DNA from: Mastigocoleus sp. MO_188.B34
GTDB lineage: Bacteria > Cyanobacteriota > Cyanobacteriia > Cyanobacteriales > Nostocaceae
NCBI RefSeq assembly: GCF_030065675.1
Contig: NZ_JASJDK010000030.1
Coordinates: 1-49,842 of the forward strand
DNA: 49,842 nt
Reading direction: 5' to 3'
The stretch's first letter is position 1. Every line of letters starts with the position of its first letter. The position numbers and the translations under genes are program-made. A model generated the notes under the pieces. That model ran no database searches, had not been told where the DNA came from, and was given only the letters and a program-made list of their open reading frames with translations. Of this stretch, positions 1 to 9,406 are shown one piece after another.

Positions 1-124
1 AGTGTAGAGAATTTGTGCATTACATAGATTTTGACTGACCATTAATCTTTCGGACAATACATCCTTTGGATCTGAGCAAAAGTTAATTAACAGCTATAGA
101 TACCTACTCCGAAGGTAATTAACG

Positions 125-694
125 TTATTTGATTTTGAGAGACTTTTTGGTCACAGTGTAACCTGTTGTAACCCACAGTAAAGCTCTTGCACCGTCACGA
201 ATTGATGTCGCTACAGGTTCGGACTGTTTTCGGGAAGGAACCGGTACCGCTTTAAAATTAATTCCTCTGCTACCCAATATAATCTCACCGATGACTTTAG
301 CCCGTCCCATATGGTATTTAGAGGTAATTAAATAAACACTTCTTATCCCGCGCCTTTCTAGATCATCAACCAATGTTGTAAAGTTACTAACCGTATCCAC
401 TGCTTCATGATCCAGATAGAGACGTTTTACATCAACTCCAGCTTTAGCAAATATTTTCTTTGTAGCTCCGTTGGGACTTCCACCAGAAATTAAAATTGGT
501 AAATTGGGGTATTTACGAGCAAAACCAGCGGTAAATTTTTCGCGTTCTAGTCTTTTAGTTGAACCACCTAATACTAAAATTGCTTGGGGTTGAGTCAAGT
601 TATTACGAATCTCTTTATATCCCCATAGTGATAACAACATGAGGAAAATTAAGGGAAGTTGGAAAGAAAAAACGTTGGGAAGTTTTTTATTCAA
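125..694 (-). CDS. DUF218 / YdcF-SanA-ElyC family protein
   Basis: A 189-residue protein with one N-terminal hydrophobic segment (about residues 9-25) that probably anchors it in the inner membrane with the rest outside. The body starts with an AILVLGGS strand, then LPILISGG and a YLITSKYHMGRA segment, which is the usual order of the DUF218 (YdcF/SanA/ElyC) fold. Members are linked to envelope and vancomycin-sensitivity phenotypes in other bacteria, but no reaction is established, so none is claimed. It stands alone: the next gene, a tRNA, is about 460 bases away on the same strand. Length is normal for the short single-TM members of the family. The family call is firm and the function open. 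Confidence 0.8.
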   Translation of the reverse strand: MNKKLPNVFSFQLPLIFLMLLSLWGYKEIRNNLTQPQAILVLGGSTKRLEREKFTAGFARKYPNLPILISGGSPNGATKKIFAKAGVDVKRLYLDHEAVDTVSNFTTLVDDLERRGIRSVYLITSKYHMGRAKVIGEIILGSRGINFKAVPVPSRKQSEPVATSIRDGARALLWVTTGYTVTKKSLKIK

Positions 695-1155
695 GGTTCT
701 ATAACTTCAGCCTATACAAGGTTTTTGAGGAAATAGTAATCTTAGATAATGAGCAAAGCTCGGCAAATAGTTTTAAGTATATTAAAATATGAGCCTAATT
801 GACTAAGGTGTTTAACCCCTGACAATAATTGATTTATATAAAATAGAAACTAAGAAAATAGAGACTGACTGGAAGTATTAAATATCCAGTAGCGTTATTA
901 ACTTCATTATTGAACAGTAAAATTACGGTAAGTTCAGCCTTAAATGAAAAGCTCAAGTTTACCTAATATCAACTGCCAAGAGTATTTCACAAGTTCAAAC
1001 GATTTTCAACAACTGCACCCTACAAGATTCAATTTAAATCAAATTGAGCGCCAAACAATTATCAAAATAAATACACAAATCAGATACCCAATTGTATCGA
1101 CAATTGGAATCATGATGAAGTTTGGAAAACTACTTTATTTGATTTTTATGAACTA
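695..1155. other. Intergenic region, no gene seen
   Basis: AT-rich spacer between the start of the DUF218 gene and the 3' end of the tRNA. The only long open frame here runs through the tRNA-Arg gene in antisense and has no protein-like composition, so it is not a gene. No clear terminator or repeat was seen. Confidence 0.6.
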
Positions 1156-1229
1156 CGGGACTGGCCAGATTCGAACCGGCGACCTACCGCTTAGGAGGCG
1201 GTTGCTCTATCCAGCTGAGCTACAGCCCC
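1156..1229 (-). tRNA. tRNA-Arg, anticodon CCU
   Basis: The reverse strand folds as a tRNA. The acceptor stem pairs GGGGCTG with CAGTCCC (one G-T pair) and is followed by a G discriminator. The D arm contains TAGCTCAGCTGGATAGAGCA. The anticodon stem CCGC/GCGG closes the loop CTCCTAA, giving anticodon CCT. The T arm has GGTTCGAATC. CCA is not encoded. It reads AGG arginine codons. No partial second copy, as expected of an att site, was seen nearby. Confidence 0.96.
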
Positions 1230-1274
1230 AATTACTATCACACTTAATTACTATCACGCTTAATATGATAGCAC

Positions 1275-2459
<1,185 letters not shown>

Positions 2460-2491
2460 TTAACAAGATTGATTATTATTATTTTCCCTAT

Positions 2492-3214
2492 ATGAAAAAG
2501 CACCTGGATATAAAAAGTGCTTACTATATCTTGGGATTGGAACCAGGTGCATCTTTCGCCCAGGTTAAGCAAGCTTACCGTCAGTTAGTAAAGATTTGGC
2601 ATCCTGACTGTTTTTCTGACCTCGATAAAAAACAACAAGCAGAGCAAAAAATTAAAACTATTAATGAGGCTTACGAGTTACTCAAATCTTATCAAGCGGA
2701 CTCATCCAATCAACCCAAATTTTCTTCTAAGCAGCAAACAAATAAACCTGGTACATATAAACCTCGAACAAATAAACCCCAAGCAGATACAACTCAATCG
2801 AGTAAAGAAGAAAGTGAACCTCAAACAGAGAAAAAAACAACTAAAGTATATGTTTATCGTTCTAACGCCCAAACCTTTTATCAGTCAGGGGTAGACAAGG
2901 CTAATGAGGGCAGATACGAAGAGGCGATCGCAGATTTTAGTAGAGCAATTCACCTCAATGCTCATTATGTTGAAGCATATAAATATCGTGCTTTTGTTTG
3001 TCATAAGTTGGGATACAAACATAGAGCTAATGCCGATTTAAATCAAGCTGCTAGGATCGAAGAAAATTTTCAATTTAACCGAACGAGAGACTCTAGTCCA
3101 GATTTAAACTCGACCTGGAGGGAAGCTGTACGTTACCGAAAGAAATCATTTCTAGAAAGATTGTGGGATAATTTCAAAGCATTTTGGAAAAAAATTTTTT
3201 TGGGAAAGTTTTAG
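2492..3214 (+). CDS. J-domain protein with TPR region
   Basis: A 240-residue protein. The N-terminal 60 residues form a J-domain (YYILGLEPGASFAQVKQAYR, then HPD at residues 37-39), the part that stimulates DnaK/Hsp70 ATPase. A Thr/Lys/Pro/Gln-rich linker follows (about 70-120) with TNKPG/TYKPR/TNKPQ repeats encoded by 15-bp units. Residues about 125-190 look like two TPR helical pairs (FYQSGVDKANEGRYEEAIAD). The tail is amphipathic and aromatic (FLERLWDNFKAFWKKIF) and could touch membrane. No Gly/Phe or zinc-finger regions are present, so this is a type III J-protein, likely a specialised co-chaperone. The start ATG is the first in frame and gives a complete J-domain. Confidence 0.87.
   Translation: MKKHLDIKSAYYILGLEPGASFAQVKQAYRQLVKIWHPDCFSDLDKKQQAEQKIKTINEAYELLKSYQADSSNQPKFSSKQQTNKPGTYKPRTNKPQADTTQSSKEESEPQTEKKTTKVYVYRSNAQTFYQSGVDKANEGRYEEAIADFSRAIHLNAHYVEAYKYRAFVCHKLGYKHRANADLNQAARIEENFQFNRTRDSSPDLNSTWREAVRYRKKSFLERLWDNFKAFWKKIFLGKF
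2738..2782 (+). repeat. 15-bp tandem repeat in J-protein linker
   Basis: Three 15-bp units (2738-2752, 2753-2767, 2768-2782) of the ACAAATAAACCTGGT type. They encode TNKPG, TYKPR and TNKPQ and keep the frame. Confidence 0.85.
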
Positions 3215-3238
3215 TTTGGGAGATTGAGTAATAGTTAA

Positions 3239-3733
3239 TTAATCAGTTCGACAGCGTCCCTCAGTGTCAATGCTACACTCAAGTCGCTGCTGACGTTCTC
3301 GAATAATAGTTTCTAAATTCGGTCTTCCGGTTAGAGCAAGTCGCCATTCAGCCCAAATACCATAAATGAAATTTGCGATCACGCCAATTATAGGTAATTT
3401 GGTGATTGCATAAACCCAACCCATTCCCAAAGCTTCATAAACGCGGCGAAAGACTTCCACATTTTTAATTACTGTACCGTCGGGTAAGACTGCATGAATC
3501 CGTCCCATTGCAGCTTCAAAATCAACTCCACCATTTTCCTCTGGGTTGTAATCATCATCTGCAATATCTACAAATGCGACTAAATTTCTCCCAGCATCGC
3601 GTTTCTGTAAAAAGTTAACTTCACGCACGCACAGGGGACAATTACCGTCGTAAAGTAGCTTAATTTCCCATGATGATGAAGACTGATTCAAGTTTTGGTC
3701 TGAGTCATGGACAACAGTATTTGGTGAAGACAT
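3239..3733 (-). CDS. DCC family thiol-disulfide oxidoreductase (DUF393)
   Basis: A 164-residue protein with the family signature YDGNCPLCVREV near residue 30, where the CxxC pair resembles a thioredoxin-type redox site preceded by Asp. The downstream FVDIADDDYNPEENGG and the C-terminal hydrophobic stretch around LPIIGVIANFIYGIWAEWR also fit DUF393. Members are thought to be redox proteins, but substrates are unknown. It is convergent with the J-domain gene, with 24 bases between the stops. The N-terminal 20 residues are polar and low in complexity, so the true start may be slightly downstream. Confidence 0.87.
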   Translation of the reverse strand: MSSPNTVVHDSDQNLNQSSSSWEIKLLYDGNCPLCVREVNFLQKRDAGRNLVAFVDIADDDYNPEENGGVDFEAAMGRIHAVLPDGTVIKNVEVFRRVYEALGMGWVYAITKLPIIGVIANFIYGIWAEWRLALTGRPNLETIIRERQQRLECSIDTEGRCRTD

Positions 3734-3836
3734 AGAAATTCTAAATTATCTTAACGAGTCTAGTCAGGGAAAAACCTCCACTATCTAACTTATCTCAGAT
3801 CGTTAAGAAAAGTAAAAATATAAAACTAAATGTAAA

Positions 3837-4109
3837 TTATTTAATCGTTAGTAGAAAATGTCCTATCTCATGGGTGATTGTAAATCTTCGTCTATTTAGA
3901 GGGTGAGAACTATTTACACCAATAACAGCACGGTGTTTTTTTAAATCTCAAAGCAAAAACCCAGATAGTTTATCATCTGCGGGTTCATATTGTATTGCTA
4001 TCCCTAAAGCGCCTACCAATTCTTCTACAATCACTGGGGGTGCTTTAATATTATATTCATTGAGAAGTTTCTCTGCAGTAGAGCTTATATACTTACGTCT
4101 AACTGGCAC
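3837..4109 (-). pseudogene. ImmA/IrrE-type metallopeptidase remnant
   Basis: Reading from a GTG at 4109 on the minus strand gives VPVRRKYISSTAEKLLNEYN, a VIVEELVGALGIAIQYEP region, an in-frame TGA after LSGFLL, then HRAVIGVNSSHPLNRRRFTI and the zinc motif THEIGHFLL, ending three codons later. This is the N-terminal two thirds of an ImmA/IrrE (COG2856) peptidase with one nonsense codon and no C-terminus. The GTG overlaps the stop of the upstream HTH gene (TAGTG), the usual arrangement for an antitoxin-peptidase pair. It cannot make a full protein. Confidence 0.8.
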
Positions 4110-4421
4110 TAATTTTCTTTTTCCTCTATAGACGTGACTGCAGCTTTAATCCAGTCTTGTTCTTCTGGGGGACGATTTTTCAATAAATCTTAAGTTCGAC
4201 TTCAAATTTTGCGCGATAGTTAGGAAGCAAATCAACAGGCTCAACCTGCAATGCTACAGCTAGATCCATTAAGGTGTGAACCAAAATTTTTCAATATTTG
4301 TCACCGATGTTCTAGTAATCGAAACAAGGGAAGCAAGTGCTTCTTGACTCAATCCTATGTTTTTTCTCGCTTGCCGAATACTACTACCGACTTCTGCATA
4401 AAATTTTTGGTTATCAATCAT
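4109..4421 (-). pseudogene. XRE-family HTH regulator remnant
   Basis: From ATG at 4421 (minus strand) the translation is a Cro/C1 helix-turn-helix: FYAEVGSSIRQARKNIGLSQ, then EALASLVSITRTSVTNIEK. Just after NIEK a small deletion shifts the frame. The rest of the domain (HTLMDLAVALQVEPVDLLPN) continues in another frame, and a second one-base loss occurs near ELK/DLLKNRPPEEQDW. The ending KEN-stop overlaps the GTG of the ImmA/IrrE remnant. It was probably the cognate regulator of that peptidase. It is dead, and its antisense strand supplies the first about 57 codons of the helicase frame. Confidence 0.8.
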
Positions 4422-6914
4422 ATTCAATCTGGAGATGAATCGAAACAAAAACTAACCTGGAAATATCGGATATCCAGAGTTATTTTAGAGCTTGTTAGTG
4501 AAGACGCTAAAAGTCTCTTACTTTCAGAGAATCTAACTATAGAGGGATTGATAAATCTCATCGGTATGGTTTCATATGGTAAATCTACACTGATGATAGT
4601 ATTGTCCGTGCTATTGGCAAGACGTGGACTTTATACAAGTATTGTTCTTGGAGATGTAATTAGTGTTTTAGAACAAGCAAAAATATTTCATAAATTGGGT
4701 ATTTCAGTTGCTCCTGTGTTAGGGGCTTCAAATCGGGATAGACATGCTAATCGTTTACATAGAGCATGGCATTCACAAAATTCGAAGCAGCCTTTAAACT
4801 TAGCACATCCCGGATTTCAATGGTTGAGTACCTCTTGTCCTCTAAGCGAATTACGTAGAGATGCACCTCGTCCTTTTAAGATGAGAGAGCAACCCTGTAT
4901 TGGATTAACGACTTTAAGCAACGATGAAGAAAGAGAAAAAGAGGCTGAAGATACTGAGGATGAATATGCTTGTCCGATTTATAGTGCTTGTCCATTTCAT
5001 AAAGCACAACGGGATTTAGTCAAAGCACAAGTATGGATTGCAACACCGGCAAGTTTGGTATATACTCGTGTAGCTTCGCAGATAAATCGCGAGAGTATTC
5101 GATTTTTAGAGTTGGTTTATCTTCGTAGCGATTTAGTAATTATTGATGAAGTTGACCAGGTACAGGTGCAACTCGACAATATTTTTTGTCCCAATCAAAA
5201 GTTATTCGGTGCTGGAGGAGATGGCTGGTTTAGCAAAGTTCAGCAACCTGTAGTGGAACAGTTGAATTTTAAAGGACGAGTACAACTTGCAGACGATGAT
5301 ACAGATAATTGGTCGCAAGCTCATGCAACCGCACAAATTGCAGTTGACCGGATTTATAATTTGTTACTAAAGAATCCTCCAGCTTTGAAAAAATGGAGCG
5401 AACGTGGCGATTATTTTACTTACTGGTTGATTTTATCAGAAATTGCAAATTCTTTATGCGGAAAAATTACAAGTAGTGGAAACGACGATCAGGTTAGTGA
5501 AAGACTAGTAGACTTATTTGGTAGCTATCTTAATGACCCCCTTGGCGATCACAGCAACCATCCTCTCGCTGAAATTAGCCACAAACTTCTATTAACAACA
5601 GATAAAGATTTGGCTCGACAGAATTTACGAGAATGGATTCTCAATCATCAAGAGTCTAGTGGTCTGAGTGAAAAGGTGTTAGATAATACTGTTGTGAAGA
5701 TGGAATTTGCCCTGTTAGTAGCGGTACTTCAACAACGGTTTAATTCGATGCTGCGGGATTGGAAGTTGGCGGAAGAAGTATATAAATTAGAAGGTGGAAG
5801 TTCCCTACTGTTTCAGACTCCACCCAGAGATTATGAACCAGTAGTACCGACAGCACCTATGGGTAATATACTGGCATTTCAATATGTACAGTCTACTGAA
5901 GACGCACCTGGGGACTTACGTTTTTTCAAATGTTTGGGTGTGGGACGCTGGTTATTACTTCATCTCCACGAACTTTATGCTGGTGAAGGTATTATTGGAC
6001 CGAATGTATTGTTACTTTCAGGTACGAGTTGGGCTGGTAAATCGCCAGGATATCACATTCAAGTTCCCGTGGCTGGAGTGTTGCGTTCCCCAGAAGAAGA
6101 GTTAAAAGCAATAGAAAAAAGTAAATTTCGTTTTGAGCCTTATTTTTATGACGATTTGCAACAACTTCCAATTAGAGTATCGGGAAGCAAGAATAACGAA
6201 CGCGATATGGCTTTAAAGGAATTGCTCAATCAATTAGCGCAGCAGGGTGGCTTGGGAGGACCGAGTAAATTAGAAGAAGAACGCACGAAACTACCGAAAC
6301 ATCGTCAGCGAATTTTATTACTTGTAAGTAGTTACGAACAAGCAAAATTAGCACAGGAACATTTAGAGAAAATCCGTCCGGAATGGCGCGAACAGGTGAT
6401 GCGTTTGGTATGCGACGATGACCAATTTGAAACTGACTGGTGTGGTAGTGGACAAAGCATACAGCGCGGACTTGTAAGTAAATTCCCCAGCACGGAAGCT
6501 TGGATTTTAATTGCACCTTTGATGGCAATCGAACGCGGACATAATATTCTGAATGAATTTGGTAAAGCTACATTTGGTGCAGCTTATTTCCTTGTTCGTC
6601 CCCATCCCCGTCCAGATGATATCAATTATGCCATCCACTCTATCAATCGCTGGGCTGTAGAAAAGCATAATGATGCTTTCTGGTTAACCGATAAGTGTGA
6701 AAATGATTTACTAACAGTTAACAATGCCTTTCTCAATGCTACATATCGACATTGGCGTTATCTACTGCGATTGCCAATGATTTACAGTTTGGGCAATCTT
6801 GGTAACGAGCTTCAACTCGATTCAAATATTAGCAGCATAAGACAGCGACGACGTGAAGCAATAAATCAACGCTGTAGAGATAGAACAATATATTCCTTAG
6901 TTTTAAAATATTGA
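4251..6914 (+). CDS. Orphan DinG/XPD-like SF2 helicase, 5' truncated (pPIWI-RE type?)
   Basis: An 887-residue frame. Residues 1-57 are antisense to the dead XRE gene and are probably not native, so the gene looks 5'-truncated and its start is unresolved; no good start codon lies between 4421 and the Walker A motif. Motifs: Walker A GMVSYGKST (about 105-113); four cysteines (196, 216, 241, 247) before the DEVD box (299-302), placed like the Fe-S cluster of DinG/XPD helicases; a late LLLSGTSWAG motif; and a motif-VI-like IAPLMAIERGHNI. The layout and the GDVISVL and SNRDRH segments resemble helicases of bacterial pPIWI-RE modules, but no PIWI or nuclease partner lies alongside. The helicase fold is a confident call; the system assignment is inference. 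Confidence 0.6.
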   Translation: MLQLDPLRCEPKFFNICHRCSSNRNKGSKCFLTQSYVFSRLPNTTTDFCIKFLVINHIQSGDESKQKLTWKYRISRVILELVSEDAKSLLLSENLTIEGLINLIGMVSYGKSTLMIVLSVLLARRGLYTSIVLGDVISVLEQAKIFHKLGISVAPVLGASNRDRHANRLHRAWHSQNSKQPLNLAHPGFQWLSTSCPLSELRRDAPRPFKMREQPCIGLTTLSNDEEREKEAEDTEDEYACPIYSACPFHKAQRDLVKAQVWIATPASLVYTRVASQINRESIRFLELVYLRSDLVIIDEVDQVQVQLDNIFCPNQKLFGAGGDGWFSKVQQPVVEQLNFKGRVQLADDDTDNWSQAHATAQIAVDRIYNLLLKNPPALKKWSERGDYFTYWLILSEIANSLCGKITSSGNDDQVSERLVDLFGSYLNDPLGDHSNHPLAEISHKLLLTTDKDLARQNLREWILNHQESSGLSEKVLDNTVVKMEFALLVAVLQQRFNSMLRDWKLAEEVYKLEGGSSLLFQTPPRDYEPVVPTAPMGNILAFQYVQSTEDAPGDLRFFKCLGVGRWLLLHLHELYAGEGIIGPNVLLLSGTSWAGKSPGYHIQVPVAGVLRSPEEELKAIEKSKFRFEPYFYDDLQQLPIRVSGSKNNERDMALKELLNQLAQQGGLGGPSKLEEERTKLPKHRQRILLLVSSYEQAKLAQEHLEKIRPEWREQVMRLVCDDDQFETDWCGSGQSIQRGLVSKFPSTEAWILIAPLMAIERGHNILNEFGKATFGAAYFLVRPHPRPDDINYAIHSINRWAVEKHNDAFWLTDKCENDLLTVNNAFLNATYRHWRYLLRLPMIYSLGNLGNELQLDSNISSIRQRRREAINQRCRDRTIYSLVLKY

Positions 6915-7182
6915 GATTGAAATTACATATCTCGAACTTCTCTCGAATAGATTTTGTGAAATATAAACAGAATTTACCTAATTTATAAGTATTTAAACTT
7001 TTTTACAGCCTATTAATTTGTAAACTCACAATACAAGTAACCTATCAAAGCCTTGTAGCTCATAGCTTATAGATTGCTCCCAAACATATCTATAATTATC
7101 CATGACAAATATCTATACATAAATTGTTACAAATTTTAGTATGATGAGATCATAAGCAAAATGAGTATTTATTCTTATTCAC
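6915..7182. other. Leader region of ndhD
   Basis: AT-rich spacer between the helicase frame and ndhD. It presumably carries the ndhD promoter, but I cannot place -10/-35 elements with confidence. There is no Shine-Dalgarno close to the ATG at 7183. Confidence 0.4.
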
Positions 7183-8868
7183 ATGACAGCGGAACAATTT
7201 CCTTGGCTTACCGCGATTATCTTGTTACCACTCCTTGCAGCTCTCCTCATTCCCTTGCTGCCTGATAAGAATGGTAAATATGTACGTTGGTACGCCTTAG
7301 GCGTAGGTATAGCAGATTTTGTCTTAATGTGTGTTGCCTTTTGGCAAAATTATGATTCCAGTAGTGCAACTTTCCAACTAACAGAAAATTATGCTTGGGT
7401 TCCTCAATTAGGAATAGACTGGGCTGTTTCGGTTGATGGTCTATCTGTTCCCTTAGTGCTTTTAGCAGGTTTTGTCACAACCCTTTCCATGTTTTCAGCT
7501 TGGCAGGTTGACCGTAGACCCCGTTTATTTTACTTCCTAATGTTAGTGCTATATGCGGCACAAATTGGGGTTTTTGTAGCTCAAGACTTGTTGCTATTTT
7601 TCATCATGTGGGAAGTAGAACTAGTTCCTGTGTACCTACTGGTATGTATTTGGGGTGGTGCTAGACGTCGTTATGCAGCAACTAAGTTTATTATTTATAC
7701 AGCAGCAGCTTCCATATTTATTTTAGTCGCAGCGATCGCAATGGCATTTTATGGTGGCGGTGATGTGACCTTTGATATGGCTGCTTTGAAGATGAAGGAT
7801 TTTCCACTAGCTCTGGAATTACTTCTGTATGCAGGTTTATTAATTGCTTTTGGCGTTAAACTGGCTATCTTCCCATTGCATACATGGTTACCAGATGCTC
7901 ATGGCGAAGCTTCTACTCCAGTGTCAATGATTTTGGCAGGCGTACTCCTCAAAATGGGTGGATATGGATTAATTCGCCTTAATTTAGAACTTCTTTCCGA
8001 CGCACATATTTACTTCGCACCTGTTTTAGCAATTCTTGGTGTAGTCAACATTATCTACGGCGCGTTGAATTCTTTTGCTCAGACAAATATGAAGCGTCGT
8101 TTAGCATATTCCTCCGTTTCCCATATGGGTTTCGTCCTACTAGGTATTGCATCCTTCACTGACTTGGGAATCAATGGGGCAATGTTGCAGATGATTTCCC
8201 ATGGTTTGATTGCTGGAGTGCTATTCTTCTTAGCTGGTGTGACCTACGACCGTACCCATACAATGGCAATGAAAGAAATGGGTGGTCTGGCGTTAGCAAT
8301 GCCAAAAGTATTTGCTCTATTTACTATAGGTGCAATGGGGTCTTTAGCCCTTCCCGGTATGAGTGGTTTTGTTGGCGAACTTTCTGTCTTTATAGGCTTG
8401 ACAAGTAGTGATATCTATAGTTCAACATTCTGTACCGTAACTGTTTTTCTGGCAGCAGTAGGAATTATTCTGACACCGATTTATCTTCTCTCAATGCTCA
8501 GAGAAGTATTTTATGGTACAGGTAAAATGACCTGTGACATTACTAATGCCTTGCTCGAAAACAAGGAAGATGAAGGAACAGTATGTTTTGGTACAGATTG
8601 TCTCTTACCTACTGAGTCTGTTTATCGCGATGCTAGTACCCGTGAAGTGTTTATTGCAGCCTGCTTCTTGGTACTGATTGTTGGTATTGGATTTTATCCT
8701 AAGTTTGTCATGCAGATGTATGACGTCAAAACAGTCGCTATCAATACTCAAGTCCGTGAATCTTATACCTTAGTTGCTGAAACAAATCCTAATATTTACG
8801 AGAAAGGATTTTTGACGCAGGAACTTGCTAAAGCTGAAATGTCTTCTGTTTTGGGGACTTTAGATTAA
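7183..8868 (+). CDS. ndhD: NAD(P)H-quinone oxidoreductase subunit 4 (NdhD)
   Basis: A 561-residue polytopic membrane protein of the NuoM/NdhD antiporter-like family and part of the cyanobacterial NDH-1 complex in the thylakoid membrane (cyclic electron flow, respiration). Diagnostic segments are [33 protein letters not shown] (conserved Lys/His/Glu of the proton path), [20 protein letters not shown] and [15 protein letters not shown]. There are about 14 predicted TM helices. Length fits NdhD1/NdhD2 (NDH-1L type); which paralogue cannot be settled by eye. No ndhF is adjacent in the window. Confidence 0.96.
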   Translation: MTAEQFPWLTAIILLPLLAALLIPLLPDKNGKYVRWYALGVGIADFVLMCVAFWQNYDSSSATFQLTENYAWVPQLGIDWAVSVDGLSVPLVLLAGFVTTLSMFSAWQVDRRPRLFYFLMLVLYAAQIGVFVAQDLLLFFIMWEVELVPVYLLVCIWGGARRRYAATKFIIYTAAASIFILVAAIAMAFYGGGDVTFDMAALKMKDFPLALELLLYAGLLIAFGVKLAIFPLHTWLPDAHGEASTPVSMILAGVLLKMGGYGLIRLNLELLSDAHIYFAPVLAILGVVNIIYGALNSFAQTNMKRRLAYSSVSHMGFVLLGIASFTDLGINGAMLQMISHGLIAGVLFFLAGVTYDRTHTMAMKEMGGLALAMPKVFALFTIGAMGSLALPGMSGFVGELSVFIGLTSSDIYSSTFCTVTVFLAAVGIILTPIYLLSMLREVFYGTGKMTCDITNALLENKEDEGTVCFGTDCLLPTESVYRDASTREVFIAACFLVLIVGIGFYPKFVMQMYDVKTVAINTQVRESYTLVAETNPNIYEKGFLTQELAKAEMSSVLGTLD

Positions 8869-8898
8869 CCCGTTTGCAATCCTGGTACTGCTGCGCGG

Positions 8899-8935
8899 AA
8901 GTAAAAAGTAAAAAGTAAAAAGTAAAAAGTAAAAA
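8899..8935. repeat. Heptameric short tandem repeat (AGTAAAA)
   Basis: Five units of AGTAAAA downstream of ndhD, an example of the STRR heptads typical of filamentous cyanobacteria. The complementary series (TTTTACT) recurs upstream of the 16.2-kb gene. Confidence 0.9.
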
Positions 8936-9406
8936 ATCATTAGCATAGGGTGTCCGTAGGACATAAGTATTGTGTTCTTTAGCTTTGAAGTTTTCTAAAT
9001 GGTTGGTTCATTTCCACCAACCTGTACTAGTTTATTACTTGTACCTGTGTTATTCGCTGAATTTTAATTTACAACAGTGAAACCAGAAAAAATAAGCTTC
9101 AAAATATAAGCGTCAAAACATAAGCTTAGAAAAAATGTTCCAGACGCAGGTTAAAGATTAAGAGAGAAGAGAGTAGGAACACTAAGTTAATTCCGATGTT
9201 CAAAACTAAGCGGTTGCTTTTCGGGAGTGAAAGGCGATCGCTTCGAGGCGCTTTAAGCGTTCGGCTTGGCGCGTTAAAACGCCTATGCACTGAGCCGCAC
9301 CTGCGGTGAATGTGCTTATCGCTATTTTAATTGTTATTTGTTTAGATCCAGGTATTTCTCTAATTGCTAAACTGAATGCATCTCCCTTGGTTGTGAAATT
9401 CCTATT
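8936..9406. other. Intergenic region with a small hairpin
   Basis: The spacer holds a hairpin at 9001-9022 (GGTTGGT/ACCAACC, no U-tract) and a GC-rich stretch at about 9228-9306 containing a HIP1 site. A minus-strand open frame (9206-9454) starts inside the next gene in antisense, resembles no family I know, and is not called. Confidence 0.45.

Noticed and set aside
1156-1229. tRNA-Arg as an integration site for the 3.8-13.5 kb accessory stretch
   Set aside because: No partial duplicate of the tRNA 3' end and no integrase were seen in the window.
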